Of a stretch of 64,000 nucleotides of DNA, positions 47,201-60,195 are shown piece by piece; the first letter of the stretch is position 1; each line of letters begins with the position of its first letter. Location: assembly GCF_017654505.1 (NCBI RefSeq), contig NC_054537.1, positions 68,900,145 through 68,964,144 of the forward strand, written 5' to 3'. The DNA comes from Polyodon spathula (taxonomy: Eukaryota > Chordata > Actinopteri > Acipenseriformes > Polyodontidae). The notes under the pieces are model-generated. The model searched no databases. It worked only from the letters and a program-made list of their open reading frames with translations, and was not told where the DNA came from. A program made the position numbers and the translations under genes.

Positions 47201-47824
47201 CTTGAAAAACAGTTAATATACATATGGACTTTGGTATCCCCACCAGGAAAATTTCTAGGCAGAAGCACCTCCTCATAGATTCTTCAGCTCTCTGGGGATC
47301 CTCTATCCACAGCATCAATTCCCTCTTTCATACAGATCAGTTTTCTCTGCACTCAACGTCTCCAACCCTCGGCCACGGTATTGTTTCCTTTACTCGCGTT
47401 CGCCAATTTCCTTCTCCTTGCCAATCTCCCTTTGGTGGAAGATAAGCTCGATCCTAGACCCAGAAGCCTTCCTCAACAGCAGTTCCAGTTCCCTGGGTAA
47501 AACCTCGGGCCATCTTTTCTTCCTTTCTATGTCCCAGTCTCCCCCAAGTGATATGTGCTCTGCTTCTGAGGGGCCTAGTCGCACCAGCCCCCTCAGCAAG
47601 ATCGGTCCCTTGATTACAAGGGAGCACCCCCGAGATCTTTTCTGTCTACATCCCAGGCTCTTCTCATCTTGGGGGAAGTGAAGCTCGCTTTCCAGCCATT
47701 TATCTTTAAAACTCACAATGCCAGCCCTCTCTGTCGCAGCCCTAGCTCCTGTTCCATGAATTGTACAGTAGCTACCTCTAATCAAGTGATACTTTCTCTT
47801 GCAGTCGCTTCGCTTGCGGGCCTG
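47201..47824 (-). pseudogene. Retrotransposon internal region, possible gag remnant
   Basis: Directly inside the LTR at 47825 the minus strand has an open stretch to 47390. It includes CKRKYHLIRGSYC, then a charged, probably helical part (KRWPEVLPRELELLLRKASG, HQREIGKEKEIGERE). No protease, reverse transcriptase or integrase was seen. Its position next to an LTR suggests a gag-like product, but no defining motif was found. The frame also runs through the LTR, so its upstream start is not real. Confidence 0.4.
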
Positions 47825-48232
47825 TGTGGCAGGCTGGTAAATGGATAGAGGCCCAGAGACAGTCTGCAGTTCAAAAAATACCAATTTTATTATAAATAAC
47901 ACAAAATAAAAGTACACAAGGGCAAAATAAAGGGATCTAAACACAAAAAGAAAGACAAAAAGCAAGATGTACAAAATAAAGGTTTCCAGGCTGGGCAATG
48001 CCTTCACAAATCTCAAAAATACACACAAACCAAAAACTACCAACCTGCTTCCTCAACTCCCTCCTCCCAAATGAGAAGCAGAGGCCTCCTTTTATGTCAG
48101 GTGGCTGGGCGCTGATTGATCGTTAATTAACCTAATCAACCCCAGCCACCTGAACATAATAAACCCAGGCAGGTAGGGGAAATTAACCCCATCCCTGCCA
48201 ATTTAAAAAGGGCAGAACTTTGCTCTGCCACA
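47825..48232 (-). mobile_element. LTR of a retrotransposon (408 bp), same family as 37071
   Basis: On the minus strand it starts TGTGGCAGAGCAAAGTTCTG and ends CAGCCTGCCACA. It aligns with 37071-37501 across the promoter (gacataaaaggaggcctc), the gtgaaggcattgcccagcct segment and the closing ctgtctctgggcctct. Internal sequence lies on its left, so this is the 5' LTR of a minus-strand element whose 3' LTR is not seen. Confidence 0.82.
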
Positions 48233-51200
48233 GCCTGACACAACAAAAAGTGTTTAGAGTTTGCCACCGAACACTTATAAACATAAAGAGATCTAATTTT
48301 AAGTTAGCACTGCTAAAATGGCAGTCACAAATAACAAGCATGTGGCGAAAACACATATAAGCCTATACAAGAAGCTTAAATTGAAAAATATAGTGAATTC
48401 CAAGTTTCACCAGTGTACTAAAACCGTAACTGATCTGCCAAGTACCTGAAGTAGATTCTTAATACAGTATTTATTCTTGAAAATAGGCAGTTTTTTAAAA
48501 AAAACTGATCTGCTTTATATATGATAATTGTTTGTTTGTCAAGCTTATGTTAAAAAAAAACAAAACAAGCAAGACCTATGTAAACTGATTATTTAAAAAC
48601 TTTGAAAGTTGTAATAAATTTGCCAAAAAGATCATTTACAGTATTTTGATAGTGGCATAGATACTTCGTTATGATTTTATCAAATGCTATTGATATTGTA
48701 AAAATCTTTGATAAACAAAAAAAAAAAAGTGTTGTTTAGTAAAATAAAGTCATACTTTTTGTGGTATGAGGGGACAGAAAAACAACAGTAATAAAATGTT
48801 AATTGCAATGCAAATTATAACCATTTGACTTGCATATTTGAATAATATTAAGTAATGAGAATGATCATTTTCTTCTTGGTCTGCCAGCTTGTTTCCTGTT
48901 TTCTCTTTTCTTTTTTTTCTGCTTTGATCACTGTGGGGAACTACATACCAAAGACATTTTTAAAATTCACAAAATCCAGCACTCATGCATATTAATGATT
49001 AAGTTGTTAATAGAGCTCTGAAGTTATACAGTGCACAATTTGCATTCTGCATTTCTGACAGGTTTCCTGGTTGTCTGCATCTGCATCAGCAACTTGATAC
49101 ATTGATTGCAATACAAATCAACAACCAGATACAGTTTAAAAATAAGAGTTCCCAAAAGCTGATTGATACCAGCCCAGGCAATGGAACATTTTCAAGAATT
49201 ATATTATATGTGAAATTTCTCTGTCATTCACTTTAATTGTGTTTCCAAATCCTGTGATAAACGATACGGTGCAGTTTATTGACAGAAATACAACAGTAGC
49301 CTATCATTGACCAGGGAAGGAAGTGCCAAAAACAACATAGGCTAATATATAGTATATAATAACTTGGCTAATATAGAATGGAATCCAATGGCATCGAAGA
49401 GGCTATTTAAATTTTTTATCACAGCGTTAATTCTGGCAGCGCTTGGTATTATTAATCCTTTGTTTATTTATGTAAAAAATAAATCAAGGTTACAGGTAGT
49501 GGAAGCAGTAACTCAGATACACTTTTCCAATTTTATTGAGACAAATTTTCTAGCTCGGGTTGCAATAATTTTATACTAGCAAAACAAATTCAAGCCAGAA
49601 ACCCAGTTACATTGAACATCTACTTCATATGCATACAAACATGTATCATATGAAATCTTCAGCTGCACAAGGGTAACAGTGAGAATGTCAGAAGCTGATT
49701 TTACAACCTTAGTTATTACATCTCAAAATAGAAATTGCTGAGAACAAAAGGAAATCAAGCTCACCACCCAGCAGTCATGTGAACACCCCAAACTCGGCTT
49801 TAAATAGAATATCTAGATTGTACATTTCCTGGGGTCTGAGGCTCATGGCATTTTACAATTTGATGAAGCCAAGTACTAAGATGAACCATCTTTCTAGGTT
49901 GTGATAAGAAAAAATAACATAGTTGACTGATCAAATTCCTTTGCCTGACTAAAAAAACATTTACTAATGAATCTTAATTTAAGATTTTTTTTTTTTTTTT
50001 TTTACATTTTCAGATATATTTTTCAATATGCTGGTATACATAAACTGCCATAAAATATATTGCAGTCAATTCTCATTAACATGTATTTTAAAGGATGCAG
50101 CAAATATATATATATATTAGTAATTCTTATTATCAGGAGTCTATGCCAAATGCATACTGTCAGTTTTTATTGACGTTACAGTAACACTGGAATCAAGTTT
50201 CAATGACAAATATTATACTTCTTAAAGTACTGTGCATTTTCCTGAAAATACAGTTGTAAGTGAACTTTTAAAACCTATACATGGCAAATGAACTGGACTA
50301 AACCAGCATGTCCCGTTCTAATCATGGCCATTTTTAAACCACATAAGCAAGTAGTCCTCAACACCAGGTATTCAGAAATCAGAAATGCATCCGACTTGCA
50401 TCCACAGTTTGCCATTCATATTCCTTTATTATTGTACTCCAGTTTTTCAGAACGGTTGACTGTTCACAGGCATGTTGAAATTTGCAGCAACATCTTTTCC
50501 TTGCAAGGACAGTGCACTTGTCTGCGCTGCTTCATGGAAACAGCATTGATTCGTGAGCACTGTGGCAATTTGAAATGCATTATTGGATCATAATAGTCCC
50601 AGAGCAGCACTGAAATACTGAACAGAGGGCGATAATTTGGATTTTAAAAGTTAATACATTTGCCAATATGATTTACACTCAGCTGTTCCAACCAGGGTGA
50701 TTCGTTTTATTCAAATTTTTCTTCTCTAGGAGGGCTCCAAAATAATTCTCACTAACAGGATATTATGTGCAGAAACTAGATACTGTAGCTTTATAGCCCA
50801 GCCTATTTGCTCTTGCCTCAATTACGAGAAATGAGGATAAAGCAATTAACACTAGTATCCTTTTAAACCAATGTTGCCAGTGGTGCTAGATTACTGTTGT
50901 AATCCTACACACCGATACCATAAACATCAGAAATGAACTGCATAAAAACATCTAAATGCCATTGATTTGTAACATCTAAATGTCAGCAGCATTAGTGATA
51001 TTAAACAGTACTCCTGTATGTATGGGATTTGCAATAATCTGAGTTGTTCTGAGTTCTGTTTCTCCAATTTTGAGTTATTGACACTTTTTTCTAAATCTGC
51101 CTTTTCTAAGTCAGCCTTGTCTGGAGAATCCTAAATGCTGAGACTGAACAACCTTCCTCATTCTGTTTATGGGTAGGTGCTAATTGGCCATTGTGAAATC

Positions 51201-51567
51201 ATTCAACGGATCCCACAGCAGCCTACACGAGTGGGATACAGTACTTGTCATATGATTCACTCAAATCTTTTACAGTGGTTGAATTCTGCACATTGTAATT
51301 CCTGAAGTTAACAACTTTGTTCATTACAATATTAGCAAACCTCTTCATTGTTCCAAGTTTATTGCAGATGTTGGTTGATGGCAGTAGTTTATATTGAAGT
51401 GAAGAAATGTTGGAGTTAAAATACTTAAAACTCAACAGCCTTTTTAAAGGCTACCACTGCATTAAAAGAGAATAAATTCCTTGGCAGCAATGTCGTTATA
51501 TTAGCAAATTGTTGAGATTTCTGTCATACATCCTTCTAAATAAGTCAAGTAAAAATACAGGATTACA
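48233..51567. other. Probable intron, no recognised feature
   Basis: AT-rich with A/T runs at 48718-48729 and 49985-50003 and a short (TA)n near 50104-50118. No coding signal or named repeat. Confidence 0.4.
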
Positions 51568-52031
51568 GGGCTCCCGAGTGGCGCATCCAGTAAAAGCATA
51601 GGATGCACCCTATAGCCTTGAGTCGCCGGTTCGAGTCTGGGCTATTCCACAGCCAACCGTGGATGGGAGTTCCCAGGAGGTGGCACTCAATTGGCTGAGC
51701 GTCACCGAGGCGGGGGGAGGGTTTAGGTCAGCCAGGGTGTCCTCGGCTCACCACACACGAGCAACCCCTGTAGTCTGGCTGGGCACCTGCAGGCTTGCCA
51801 GTTAGCTGCCCAGGAGCTGCGTTGTCCCCCGACGTTGTCTCTGCATGGTGAATCCACAGTGTGTAAAGAAGCGGTCGGCTGACGGCACACACTTCAGAGG
51901 ACAGCATGTGTTCATCTTCGCTGCTCCAGAGTCAGAGCAAGGGTGGTAGCAGTGAGCTGAGCCTAAATAATAATCAGGCATTTCAAAAAAATAACAAAAA
52001 TAATTGTAAATGACTAAATCTTTTATAAAAA
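51568..52031 (+). mobile_element. tRNA-derived SINE with 15-bp target duplication
   Basis: The head gggctcccgagtggcgcatc, the B box ggttcgagtct (51628-51638) and the body gatgcaccctatagccttg through gagctgagcctaaataataa match the SINE at 30320-30783. Flanking AAATACAGGATTACA (51553-51567) and AAATACTGGATTACA (52032-52046) differ at one base. Length is 464 bp. No poly-A signal is present; the tail is A-rich and simple. Confidence 0.9.
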
Positions 52032-52200
52032 AAATACTGGATTACACTTGAATAAGTAATGCACTCAGCATTACTTATACAATCAGCTTTACAATTTGTT
52101 TTTTGGTTTCTTCTCTCTCAATCGCTTGTATGACACAACAAAGCAGTGTACTTTATACTTTATAAGTATAATTACATTTTTTACTTAGCTGCAATGTCTG

Positions 52201-52688
52201 TTTTTTTTTTTTTTTTTTTTTTTTAACAATTATTTTTAGTAATTTTCCAGTTTTCTCCCAATTTGGAATGTCTAATTAATATGCAACCTGGCTCACCGCT
52301 GCAACCCCGAAACTAACTTGGGAGAGATGAAGACCAGCACTCATGTCCTCCGAAACAAGTGCTGTCACACATCTAATTTTTTCACTCCGCAAATCCGCCA
52401 TGCATCCATATCTAGAACCACACAGTTCTGAATTTAGTGCAGGGCGGCCTGCAGACGCCAGGCCAGTCACAGGGGTCACTAGTATGCGATGAACCAAGGA
52501 CTTCCCAGCCAACCTAACCCCTACCACACCTGGGCAGTGCTTGGCCAATTGTGTGCCGCCCCCTGGGAACTCTCGTCCACAGTCGGCAGTGGAATTGCTT
52601 GGATTTGAACTGGTGATCTCCAAGCTATAGGGCACATCCTGTACTCCAATGGGATGAGCCTTTACCAGATGAGTCACTCAGGCGCCCT
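52201..52688 (-). mobile_element. Related tRNA-derived SINE, opposite orientation
   Basis: On the minus strand it starts AGGGCGCCTGAGTGACTCAT, has the B box agttcaaatcc, and shares gatgtgccctatagcttgg, gagttcccagggggcggc and ccaaattgggagaaaact with the other SINEs. Its middle part (gcggatttgcggagtg, then gtgtgacagcacttg) differs, so it is a different subfamily. A 24-base T run at the left is its A-rich tail. Confidence 0.85.
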
Positions 52689-53460
52689 AACTTGCTGTTT
52701 TATTATTAGAAGTGTTGTATGTTGTGTATTTATGTAGTACAGTATAACATAAACATGTCCATTTGAAATTACTGTTTATTGCCTTATAACTTATTCATCA
52801 TAATACAGCTCTGTACATTTTCAACAATCAATGGTTACTGGACTAAAAATGTTTTAGTGACCTAAATCTTAACACAAGTTGCAAGAGAGGTGACTTGTTC
52901 CTTACTATCATTCAGATAAGTTAATTTATTTAAATAGATTTCCCCCTCCAAAGCCTTTTAGATACTTACAAGTATTTATACATTTTAAATAAATGAGGTA
53001 TTACATGGCATGGTTAAAATGAAACACTGTTGTAATGGTAAAATTAAGGCTACTTCCAGAAGCTAGTCTGTGAGCTGCAAATGATTGTGCAGGTTTGTGA
53101 GTTGGATGGCTCAGTAATTTATTTGAAGACATTTAAGCAGTTTAGATATACTTATGAATGGAAGGATGTATGACGTTTTTGATTAATACTGTGCTGATAA
53201 GAAATGATCGTAATTTAAATCATTATCTTGCTATCTCACATTGATATCTGTCTCTTCATAAAAACCCATTAATAATGTGCACCTGTTTTAATGCTTTTTT
53301 GTGAACAATTTTCTATTTGTTTTTAGTTTTACAATAATAAAACATCAACATAAAATATACAGTCTGTACTGAAGTAAATAAATTCAAATAAACTCAATCA
53401 TAAAAAGCATTTACAGTATTTACTGTTGTTGACCAAACTCTTAATGTAGCTAGGCTTGCA
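52689..53460. other. Probable intron, no recognised feature
   Basis: AT-rich, no coding signal or repeat family identified. Confidence 0.4.
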
Positions 53461-55330
53461 ATGTGGAGCCTTGCTGTGGATCTTTCCAACAAAATGACAG
53501 TGATGCCAAGTGATGCTGTAGGGTAGACCAGACTCTGCCCAGCCCTTCAGAATTGTTTTTTGGCTGCTGTCTGTCCCGCTAGGAAGAGTCGCCCTGATTG
53601 CAAAGAAGGGGCCAATTGGGAGTCATCAGCAAGAAGAAGCAGTCTGGGACCTCCAGTTCAAGTTCACCTTAGACATGACTGATATCATAAATTTCCAAAA
53701 AAATTGTATCTTGGGGCATTCCCAAAACATGTGCAAATATGTACCAACTGCACCCTGAGTGCATCCATCACACAAAGGGACTGGGACAATCTTCATTTTA
53801 AATTTTCTATAAGGAGTAGCATAGAATCTGTGCATTGATTTAAAATGATGACGTGAACATACTATCCCATTCTCTACTCCAGTCGGGAGTAACAGCAAGG
53901 TTGCCCAGTTCTCTATTCCAGATAGTGGTCACTGAAAGGGAATCATTATTATGAGAAGTAAAGAGATTATAAAATCAAGGAGACAATACCTTTTGAGTGG
54001 TGTGTCAAACAGAAAAAGTGAAATACTGGGTGAGTAGGCAGGGTAGTATTCCATTGGACATCATATGCATGTCAGAGCTGAGCGTAGCCGAAGGTGTAGA
54101 AACAAGGAAAACCCGGGGAGTGAATAGCCTCTCTGAGGCCCTGGAATGTGCATAGGCCCTTACTATCATAAATATCTTTGAGGATATGAATATTTTTTGT
54201 GGATCAGGTTGGATATGTAAATGGTTGAGAGTCTAATAACAGGAGAGTTGTTCCAAATAAGGGAGAGTTTGTGGACGTTCAGAGATATACCAGTACCTAG
54301 GGATTTGTTTGCTTTCCTCCATAAATATATTGGATTTGCAATAACGGGACCCATCTGAAGAGAAAGGGCACGTTGTTTGAGGCCACAAAATAGGAGGTCT
54401 TAAAGTCGAATTTGGTTTAACTAGGGTTTCTTCGATGGGACACCAGGAGATCAAAGTCTCTAGATTCAGCCAAATCCTAAGTATTCTTAATTGGAAGGCC
54501 CAAAAATATAATTTAAAGTTTGGCAATGCTAAGCCACCAAGCTTTTTGGGATGTTGCAGTGTCTTAGCCTAATTCTTGGGCTTTATTATTCCAAATAAAG
54601 CAGGAGAACATACTGTGGAATTAATTCCTTCCAAGTATTTAGGGGGAAGAGATACAGGGAGCATGGAGAACAAAAAATTGATACGAGGGAGAACATTCAT
54701 TTTTATTACCTATATTCTACCATGGAGTGTGAGCTGCAGGGGAGACTATCTAATCCAATCAGATTTGATCTTACAGCACCTAAAAAATTATCTGTTGGAT
54801 GTCAGAATATATCTTGATTCCCAGACATGTGAAGCCAGCAGACTGGGGTTGGAGAGGGACCAGAGGAAGGAGGGGAGCAGTTTTCGATGCGTTGTTCAAA
54901 GGCAGTAAGACTGATTTAGACCAGTTCATTTTATAGCCAGATATTACATCAAAGTCGTTAAATAGTTTAAGGGCCAGTGGGTATCATCAGAATAGAGGGA
55001 TATATGGTGTTCGGATCCCTGTAAGTCGATGGGACAGTACCTTCTGTCTGAGCAGGAGATTCCAATGAGATAGCAAACAATAAAGGGGAGAGGAGGACAC
55101 CCTTGCTGTGTTACTCTTTCGATCGGAAACTGAGAGGATATAACAGAACCAGTTTGAACACATGCGGTAGGGTTATTGTACAGAGTATGAATCATATTGA
55201 TGTATGAATGACCAAAACGCTTTAACACTGCTCACAGATAGTTCCATTCCAAGCAACCAAAAGCTATCTGCATCCAGAGAAAGCACTGCACATGATACGG
55301 ACTGAGGAGGGGATGATTCAATTATATGAA
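53460..55330 (-). mobile_element. Decayed L1/Tx1-like LINE with reverse-transcriptase remnants
   Basis: On the minus strand: SYINMIHTLYNNPTACVQTG then FPIERVTQQGCPPLPFIV (55228-55060), the RT core; HHISLYSDDT at about 54980, where the catalytic YADD has become YSDD; PNFKLYFWAFQLRILRIWLN with SWCPIEETLVKPNS (54526-54400); and CDGCTQGAVGTYLHMFWECP then KIQFFWKF (about 53790-53700), the Cys-rich C-terminal motif. The order matches fish L1/Tx1-group ORF2. Multiple frame changes show it is dead. The 5' part (endonuclease, ORF1) is absent. Confidence 0.82.
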
Positions 55331-56376
55331 GAAGAATTTACCTATTGTATGTTTGATTCAAGCCTTTTGGTGTTTTAATTCTTTTTTGACCCCCCCCCAA
55401 AAAAAAGAAACATTTTTAGAAGCAAAGTAATCTGTTTCTAAATGGATAAAGCTCTGCAGTGGCTCACAGGGTAAACTTCTGACAAGCCTGCATTGATTTT
55501 TTTGATCATGGGTTAGGGGCATTCTGAGTCACGCTGAGTAGGAGTTCTACAGACACTAGACACGAGGTCTATTTGACACTAGAAGGCAGCAGCATGCTTT
55601 TGTGCTACTAAACTCTGTCTGAATGTCAGACAGAGTTTATTTTTGTAATATATTAATTAGTTTTGCAAAAAGAAGAGACAAGATGTTCTGATCTTAAAAT
55701 AACCCCCAACTTACTGTTGCCATTGTATGTCTTCCTGACTGTTGTGAGTTAGTCACAGGAAAGTGCAGGAAAATTATTTTAATGATGCTCATTGACAGTT
55801 TCCTCATCCATCAAGCCTGTCAGGGAACATTTGAAATCAGCTTGTCTTTTTGGACTCTTAAAAAAAAAAACGAAAACAAAAAAACTGCTACCCTTGTGAA
55901 ATGAAAACTGATTTGGAAAAACAAAAGCTGTTGTATAGTGACGCTTTGCATGAGCCTTTCTAATTAGCTCATCAGTGCCATTTTACATGAGCAACAAGGA
56001 CAAACTAAGGACATCTTCCACAGCCCTAAATTAATAAGAGACAGCGTTTCCGGAACTCTCCATGTCATCAGTGCATAGCTATTGCCAATTGTTTGTAAAT
56101 TTAAGTCCCAGAGAGTTTGGATGTTTCCATCCCTTGTCTCTTGTTTTTGAACTGTTGAAGGAGATGGAGTCTCCTGTGGTTTCTCAGGATGCTGTGGCAA
56201 ATACATTTTTTGAGTCAACATCGCAGGTGTCTTGCCTCATGAAAGGTAAAGAAACAGCGCACAATTGACTCTTATTTCAGATGCATTTAACATTTACAGG
56301 AACTGTAGTGCCGCACTCATACTGTAATGTGTTCTGTTATCTTCTTTTTCTTTTCATTTAGAAATAAAAAACTGTA
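55331..56376. other. Probable intron, hairpin only
   Basis: Apart from the hairpin at 55610 and a short A run at 55861, no feature is recognised. Confidence 0.4.
55610..55638. repeat. Perfect 13-bp hairpin
   Basis: AAACTCTGTCTGA and TCAGACAGAGTTT are perfect reverse complements around a 3-base loop (atg). Function unknown; no adjacent gene end. Confidence 0.9.
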
Positions 56377-56399
56377 CAAAATACTTTTTCACGGCACTG
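56377..56399. mobile_element. Tc1-like terminus remnant
   Basis: The sequence caaaatactttttcacggcactg is the same terminus as the right end of the element at 32286-32889. Nothing else of the transposon is recognised. Confidence 0.55.
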
Positions 56400-56419
56400 T
56401 GTGTATATATGTGTGTGTG

Positions 56420-56509
<90 letters not shown>
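56400..56509. repeat. (TG)n/(TA)n compound microsatellite
   Basis: It starts directly after the CACTG remnant and alternates TG and TA blocks, ending with about 20 TA units. Confidence 0.95.
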
Positions 56510-56511
<2 letters not shown>

Positions 56512-58745
56512 TCTGTAGTATATATCAGTTCCTAGACATCAAAATATCACTGTCAGATTGTTATAGATTGATATGGGAAACCGAGTGACTGCATTGTTTT
56601 ATGTTGCACAATTAATACATTTTACTCCATTTAATTAATATCTAACAACTTAAAATTTCCTTAAGGAAATTAGTCTGAAAATACGAGTATTGGCACACCC
56701 CTATTACTGACCATTCCTGCCTGTAACATCCTTAGCTATACATGACAGAACATATTTAACTGTCGCTAACATCATCGACTGTGCCTGCCATAACATCATT
56801 AAATATCTACTGCTAGCAGTTTTGCTATTAGATTTGCTGATTACAAGATACCTCTATTGATTGTATAACATGTTTACTGCCAATAATATTGATTATTATT
56901 GTTGATAACTTTACTCACTATATCTGCTACTAATTATTGATAGGCCCATGCTTGCCACTAACATTTCTGAGGATACTTACTGTTTTATATAAAGTAAGTC
57001 AATATCTTAAATATTCTATCATGCTATAATGTTTTATACTGAAATTTAAAAACCTGGGGTCCTACACATCTTAGTTTTGGGGGTTTTGTGACACCAAGTA
57101 AGTAACAGTCCAGATATTGTCACCCTGTGTGAAGAGGAATGGAATTAATTTCTCTGAACCATGCCTGTAGAAGACAATGGGGATGAAACAAACAACGTGT
57201 TGCAGGTTGTTGAATCCTTTGAAAAGGGTTGCACTCTTGAACTGCTGACATCTGTCTTTTAAGTGCTTAAGAGGCAAACGTGAGGCATATAAAACATTGC
57301 TTGGTGTCCCCTTTTCCAGTTCTAACTTTAATGCTCCATGTATTAAATGCTCCATGTATCATCTCGATAAATCTTTATGTCCACCAGTCTTTACATTTTT
57401 GACTTGTTAGAATAGAAGTGGTTGGTTGGTGGCTTCTGTTTTTCCTAAAAAACTATACCTGTTATATACTTTGCATTGGACTTGTTTTTATCCTTCTCTC
57501 TTTTTGATGTCGGCTTTTAAAATACAATTGTTTCATTTCTTTATGAGTTTTGTTTAGATTTAAACAACTATTTTCACAATTTTTCAAAATTATCTACACC
57601 GGTGGGTACATGCCTGTAACATTGTTCACATACCATTGATTCAATATTAAACCCCAAAACAGCAGTTCAAAAAGGTGGTGATCATATTAGTTAATGAATC
57701 AATGTTTTAATTTCTTCACTCAAAACAGCTGAATGGATCAGAGATCAGATGTCCTCTGCTGCCCCTGACTTCATATTGTATGTATTTCACCAGTGGCTGA
57801 TTACTCAGCTACTACACCCAGGGATTTACTTTTGTTTGACATCTTGTAGAATGAAACCCTAGTCCTGACACACATTGTACATTCTTTATTGATGCCTGTG
57901 ACTGTCCTATTTGTTTAAAAACACTCTGAAGTAAATCCTCTGCTTTAGGAGCATTTCTGTACTCATGATGGCTATTCAGCATCAAACTCAAATTACTAGA
58001 AACATTTTATTCCAGTCGGTATATCTTATTTTAGCTAAAGATGCTGAACAAACAACTTTTTAGGCTGTCTTAGCTCTCTTAATTTACAGTACAGCATTTC
58101 CTCAAGAGTGATTAAACATTTGGGAATCAGGACTCAAGTTGATGGACTGAGATGTACCAGCATAAACATACAGTGCTTGTCCTGCCTCCCTGGACGTGGA
58201 ATATAGATTGCAAATGAGGAGGACGTCATCAGCATTCAAATACAACAGATGCCATAACATAGAGTTAAATATATTTCTAATTTAACATTAGGGAACTTTG
58301 TTCCATTTGGGTTATTTTGAAATGTACATATCTGATGTAAAATGTGTATATTTTATATAGAAGTTAAACAGCTGAACATGCTGCAGACACAACTATAACA
58401 AATGCATGTTTATTACAGCTGGACTGCAGTGCAGGCCTATATTTAGCTTTCTTTCAACTTCTTTGGCTTGTCATGTAGCAAAAGCAATATGAAGTACAAA
58501 AACATGTTTACAACGGCGGTATTCATTGTCAGCCATTCCATTTAAGGCAAAATGTTTCTAATTGACAGTGTCAAGAGGGCAAAAAAGAAGCTGTGAAATA
58601 AATGGAATCAGTATAATGTATGGAATCAATACAGGGCGTGTGTTCAGAACAGGATGGGTTGATGATAACTAACGTGTCCGGTGTGTGTCAGACACCTTCA
58701 AAACCAACACAGTACAGTTGAATGCATTACAAGTTTACAGGGGTA
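56510..58745. other. Probable intron, no recognised feature
   Basis: No named repeat or coding signal. The stretch 58500-58620 has balanced composition and few simple repeats, so it would be a reasonable place to look for conserved non-coding sequence. Confidence 0.35.
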
Positions 58746-59304
58746 GGGACTCATTTACGAAACATTACGGTGCAACATAATTGCAATTAGTGTGCACGTT
58801 AATGATTTCTGTATTTACTATTGCAATTTTAGTCATTATCACATGCAATACTTGGCATATTATGGTGCACACTAAATTTAGTGCTTCGCACGATGGTAAT
58901 CGGAATGAATATGTGATTTTATGGTAATGCATGCTGATGTATTTAAATGAGCATCCAGCTCAGAATAATGAGGTCAACTGTATTCACCTGGTATTTACTA
59001 AAGGACGTGAATTTTAGTGCATGCATTAAAGTGATTATTTATTAGTGGTTACAGAAACCAGGCTTTAACTACTGACAGGCGTGCTATTTAATCCTCTGTG
59101 TCTAGCCTGATAATTAGTGATGTGTGGTTTGAGTCTTTTTACTGACTCAATTTGTTTGTTTCATTTAGTTCAGTGAATCACTTCAACAGATGTGTTTGTT
59201 GGATTCACTGATTCACTAACTTAAAATAAATACATCTTGATGAATTACTAATGAAAATGTGTTTGAACGGAAAAAGTCCAGAAATGATAATTGATTGTCT
59301 AGGT

Positions 59305-60195
59305 CAAGGGTGTCAAGCTCATTTGTCAGCAAGGGCCATTTAAGTTAAGACTGTTCACTTGATGGGCCGCATCGTTAAAAAAATTTAAAAAGTTATACAT
59401 TGTACTGTACCTGAAAATGTCTATAGAAATTATATGCAGGCCAATATACTCAAATATACTACTTTACACAAAACACATTACCTCCACTGCACGATTCCTA
59501 GTTATCAATATGTATGCAGGCACAGTTTCAATAAATTAATCAGCATATTACTTAATATATTTTATAGTACAAAAATATGCAGGTATAACAAAAAGAAACT
59601 TTCCTAGATCACTGACAAAAAAACGTTACTTTCAATAGAAATCTCAAACAGTAAAAAAGGAAAAAAATAATGATGTCAGAGTATATAATGCTAAGTCTCA
59701 ATATTTAACTTATATTCCAAAATATAAAGTTTTTAAAAGCACTGGAAAAACAAACCGAAAAAAAAGATGTTGGCAAACTGTGAGAATGCAGTATAGTAAA
59801 CAGTGCCACTATGAATGTACCTTTTTATGACTTCTGTCTGGACACTTGGCACGTCTTTTCTCACACACTTGATAACAATGCTCATTACGTGTGTTCTAAT
59901 TCTGCAACTTTTCCACATATTGCCTGTTGATGCAGAAAATTTGTACTTCTGTATTTCTTGCTTAATTTTTTCCAGCACTCTGCTAGCCAATCCACTCTTT
60001 TGCCCAGTTATATTTGGTGCACCGTCTGTTGTAATCCCACTTAGTTTCTTCCAAGATAATTCTGCACTTTCCATGGCTTCCTAAAGTTATATAAGTCCTT
60101 GCCTGTGGTTGTGTTGTTCATGCTTAAACTTAAAAGCTCTTCATTAACATTAAAGTTAATTTAAAATCAATTTTAGAAACTAATGGACACCTCTG
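59305..60195 (-). mobile_element. hAT-like transposon remnant inserted in the Harbinger element
   Basis: The left end CAAGGGTGTCAAGCTC and the right end ggacacctctg are imperfect inverted repeats of the CAGGGGTGTCAAACTC type. The flanking 8-mers GTCTAGGT (59297-59304) and CTTTAGAG (60196-60203) are not identical, but each is one base from the nTCTAGAn target of Charlie-type hAT elements. The minus strand carries ELSWKKLSGITTDGAPNITG then QKSGLASRVLEKIKQE (60074-59960), typical of domesticated and active hAT transposases, followed by a degenerate segment (RTHVMSIVIKCV). Confidence 0.72.
59733..60074 (-). pseudogene. hAT transposase fragment
   Basis: A 113-codon stretch whose first 45 residues match the conserved hAT segment WKKLxGITTDGAPxxTG, where the Asp belongs to the catalytic core. 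After about residue 45 similarity becomes weak, and the C-terminal end (FFFGLFFQCF) is not transposase. The N-terminal zinc finger and C-terminal dimerisation domain are absent. Confidence 0.7.

Noticed and set aside
47390..48043. 217-codon frame on the minus strand as one protein
   Set aside because: Its first third reads through an LTR. Only the part inside the element could be a gag remnant, and no defining motif was found.
52276..52677. 133-codon open frame on the minus strand
   Set aside because: It lies entirely inside a tRNA-derived SINE, which is non-coding.
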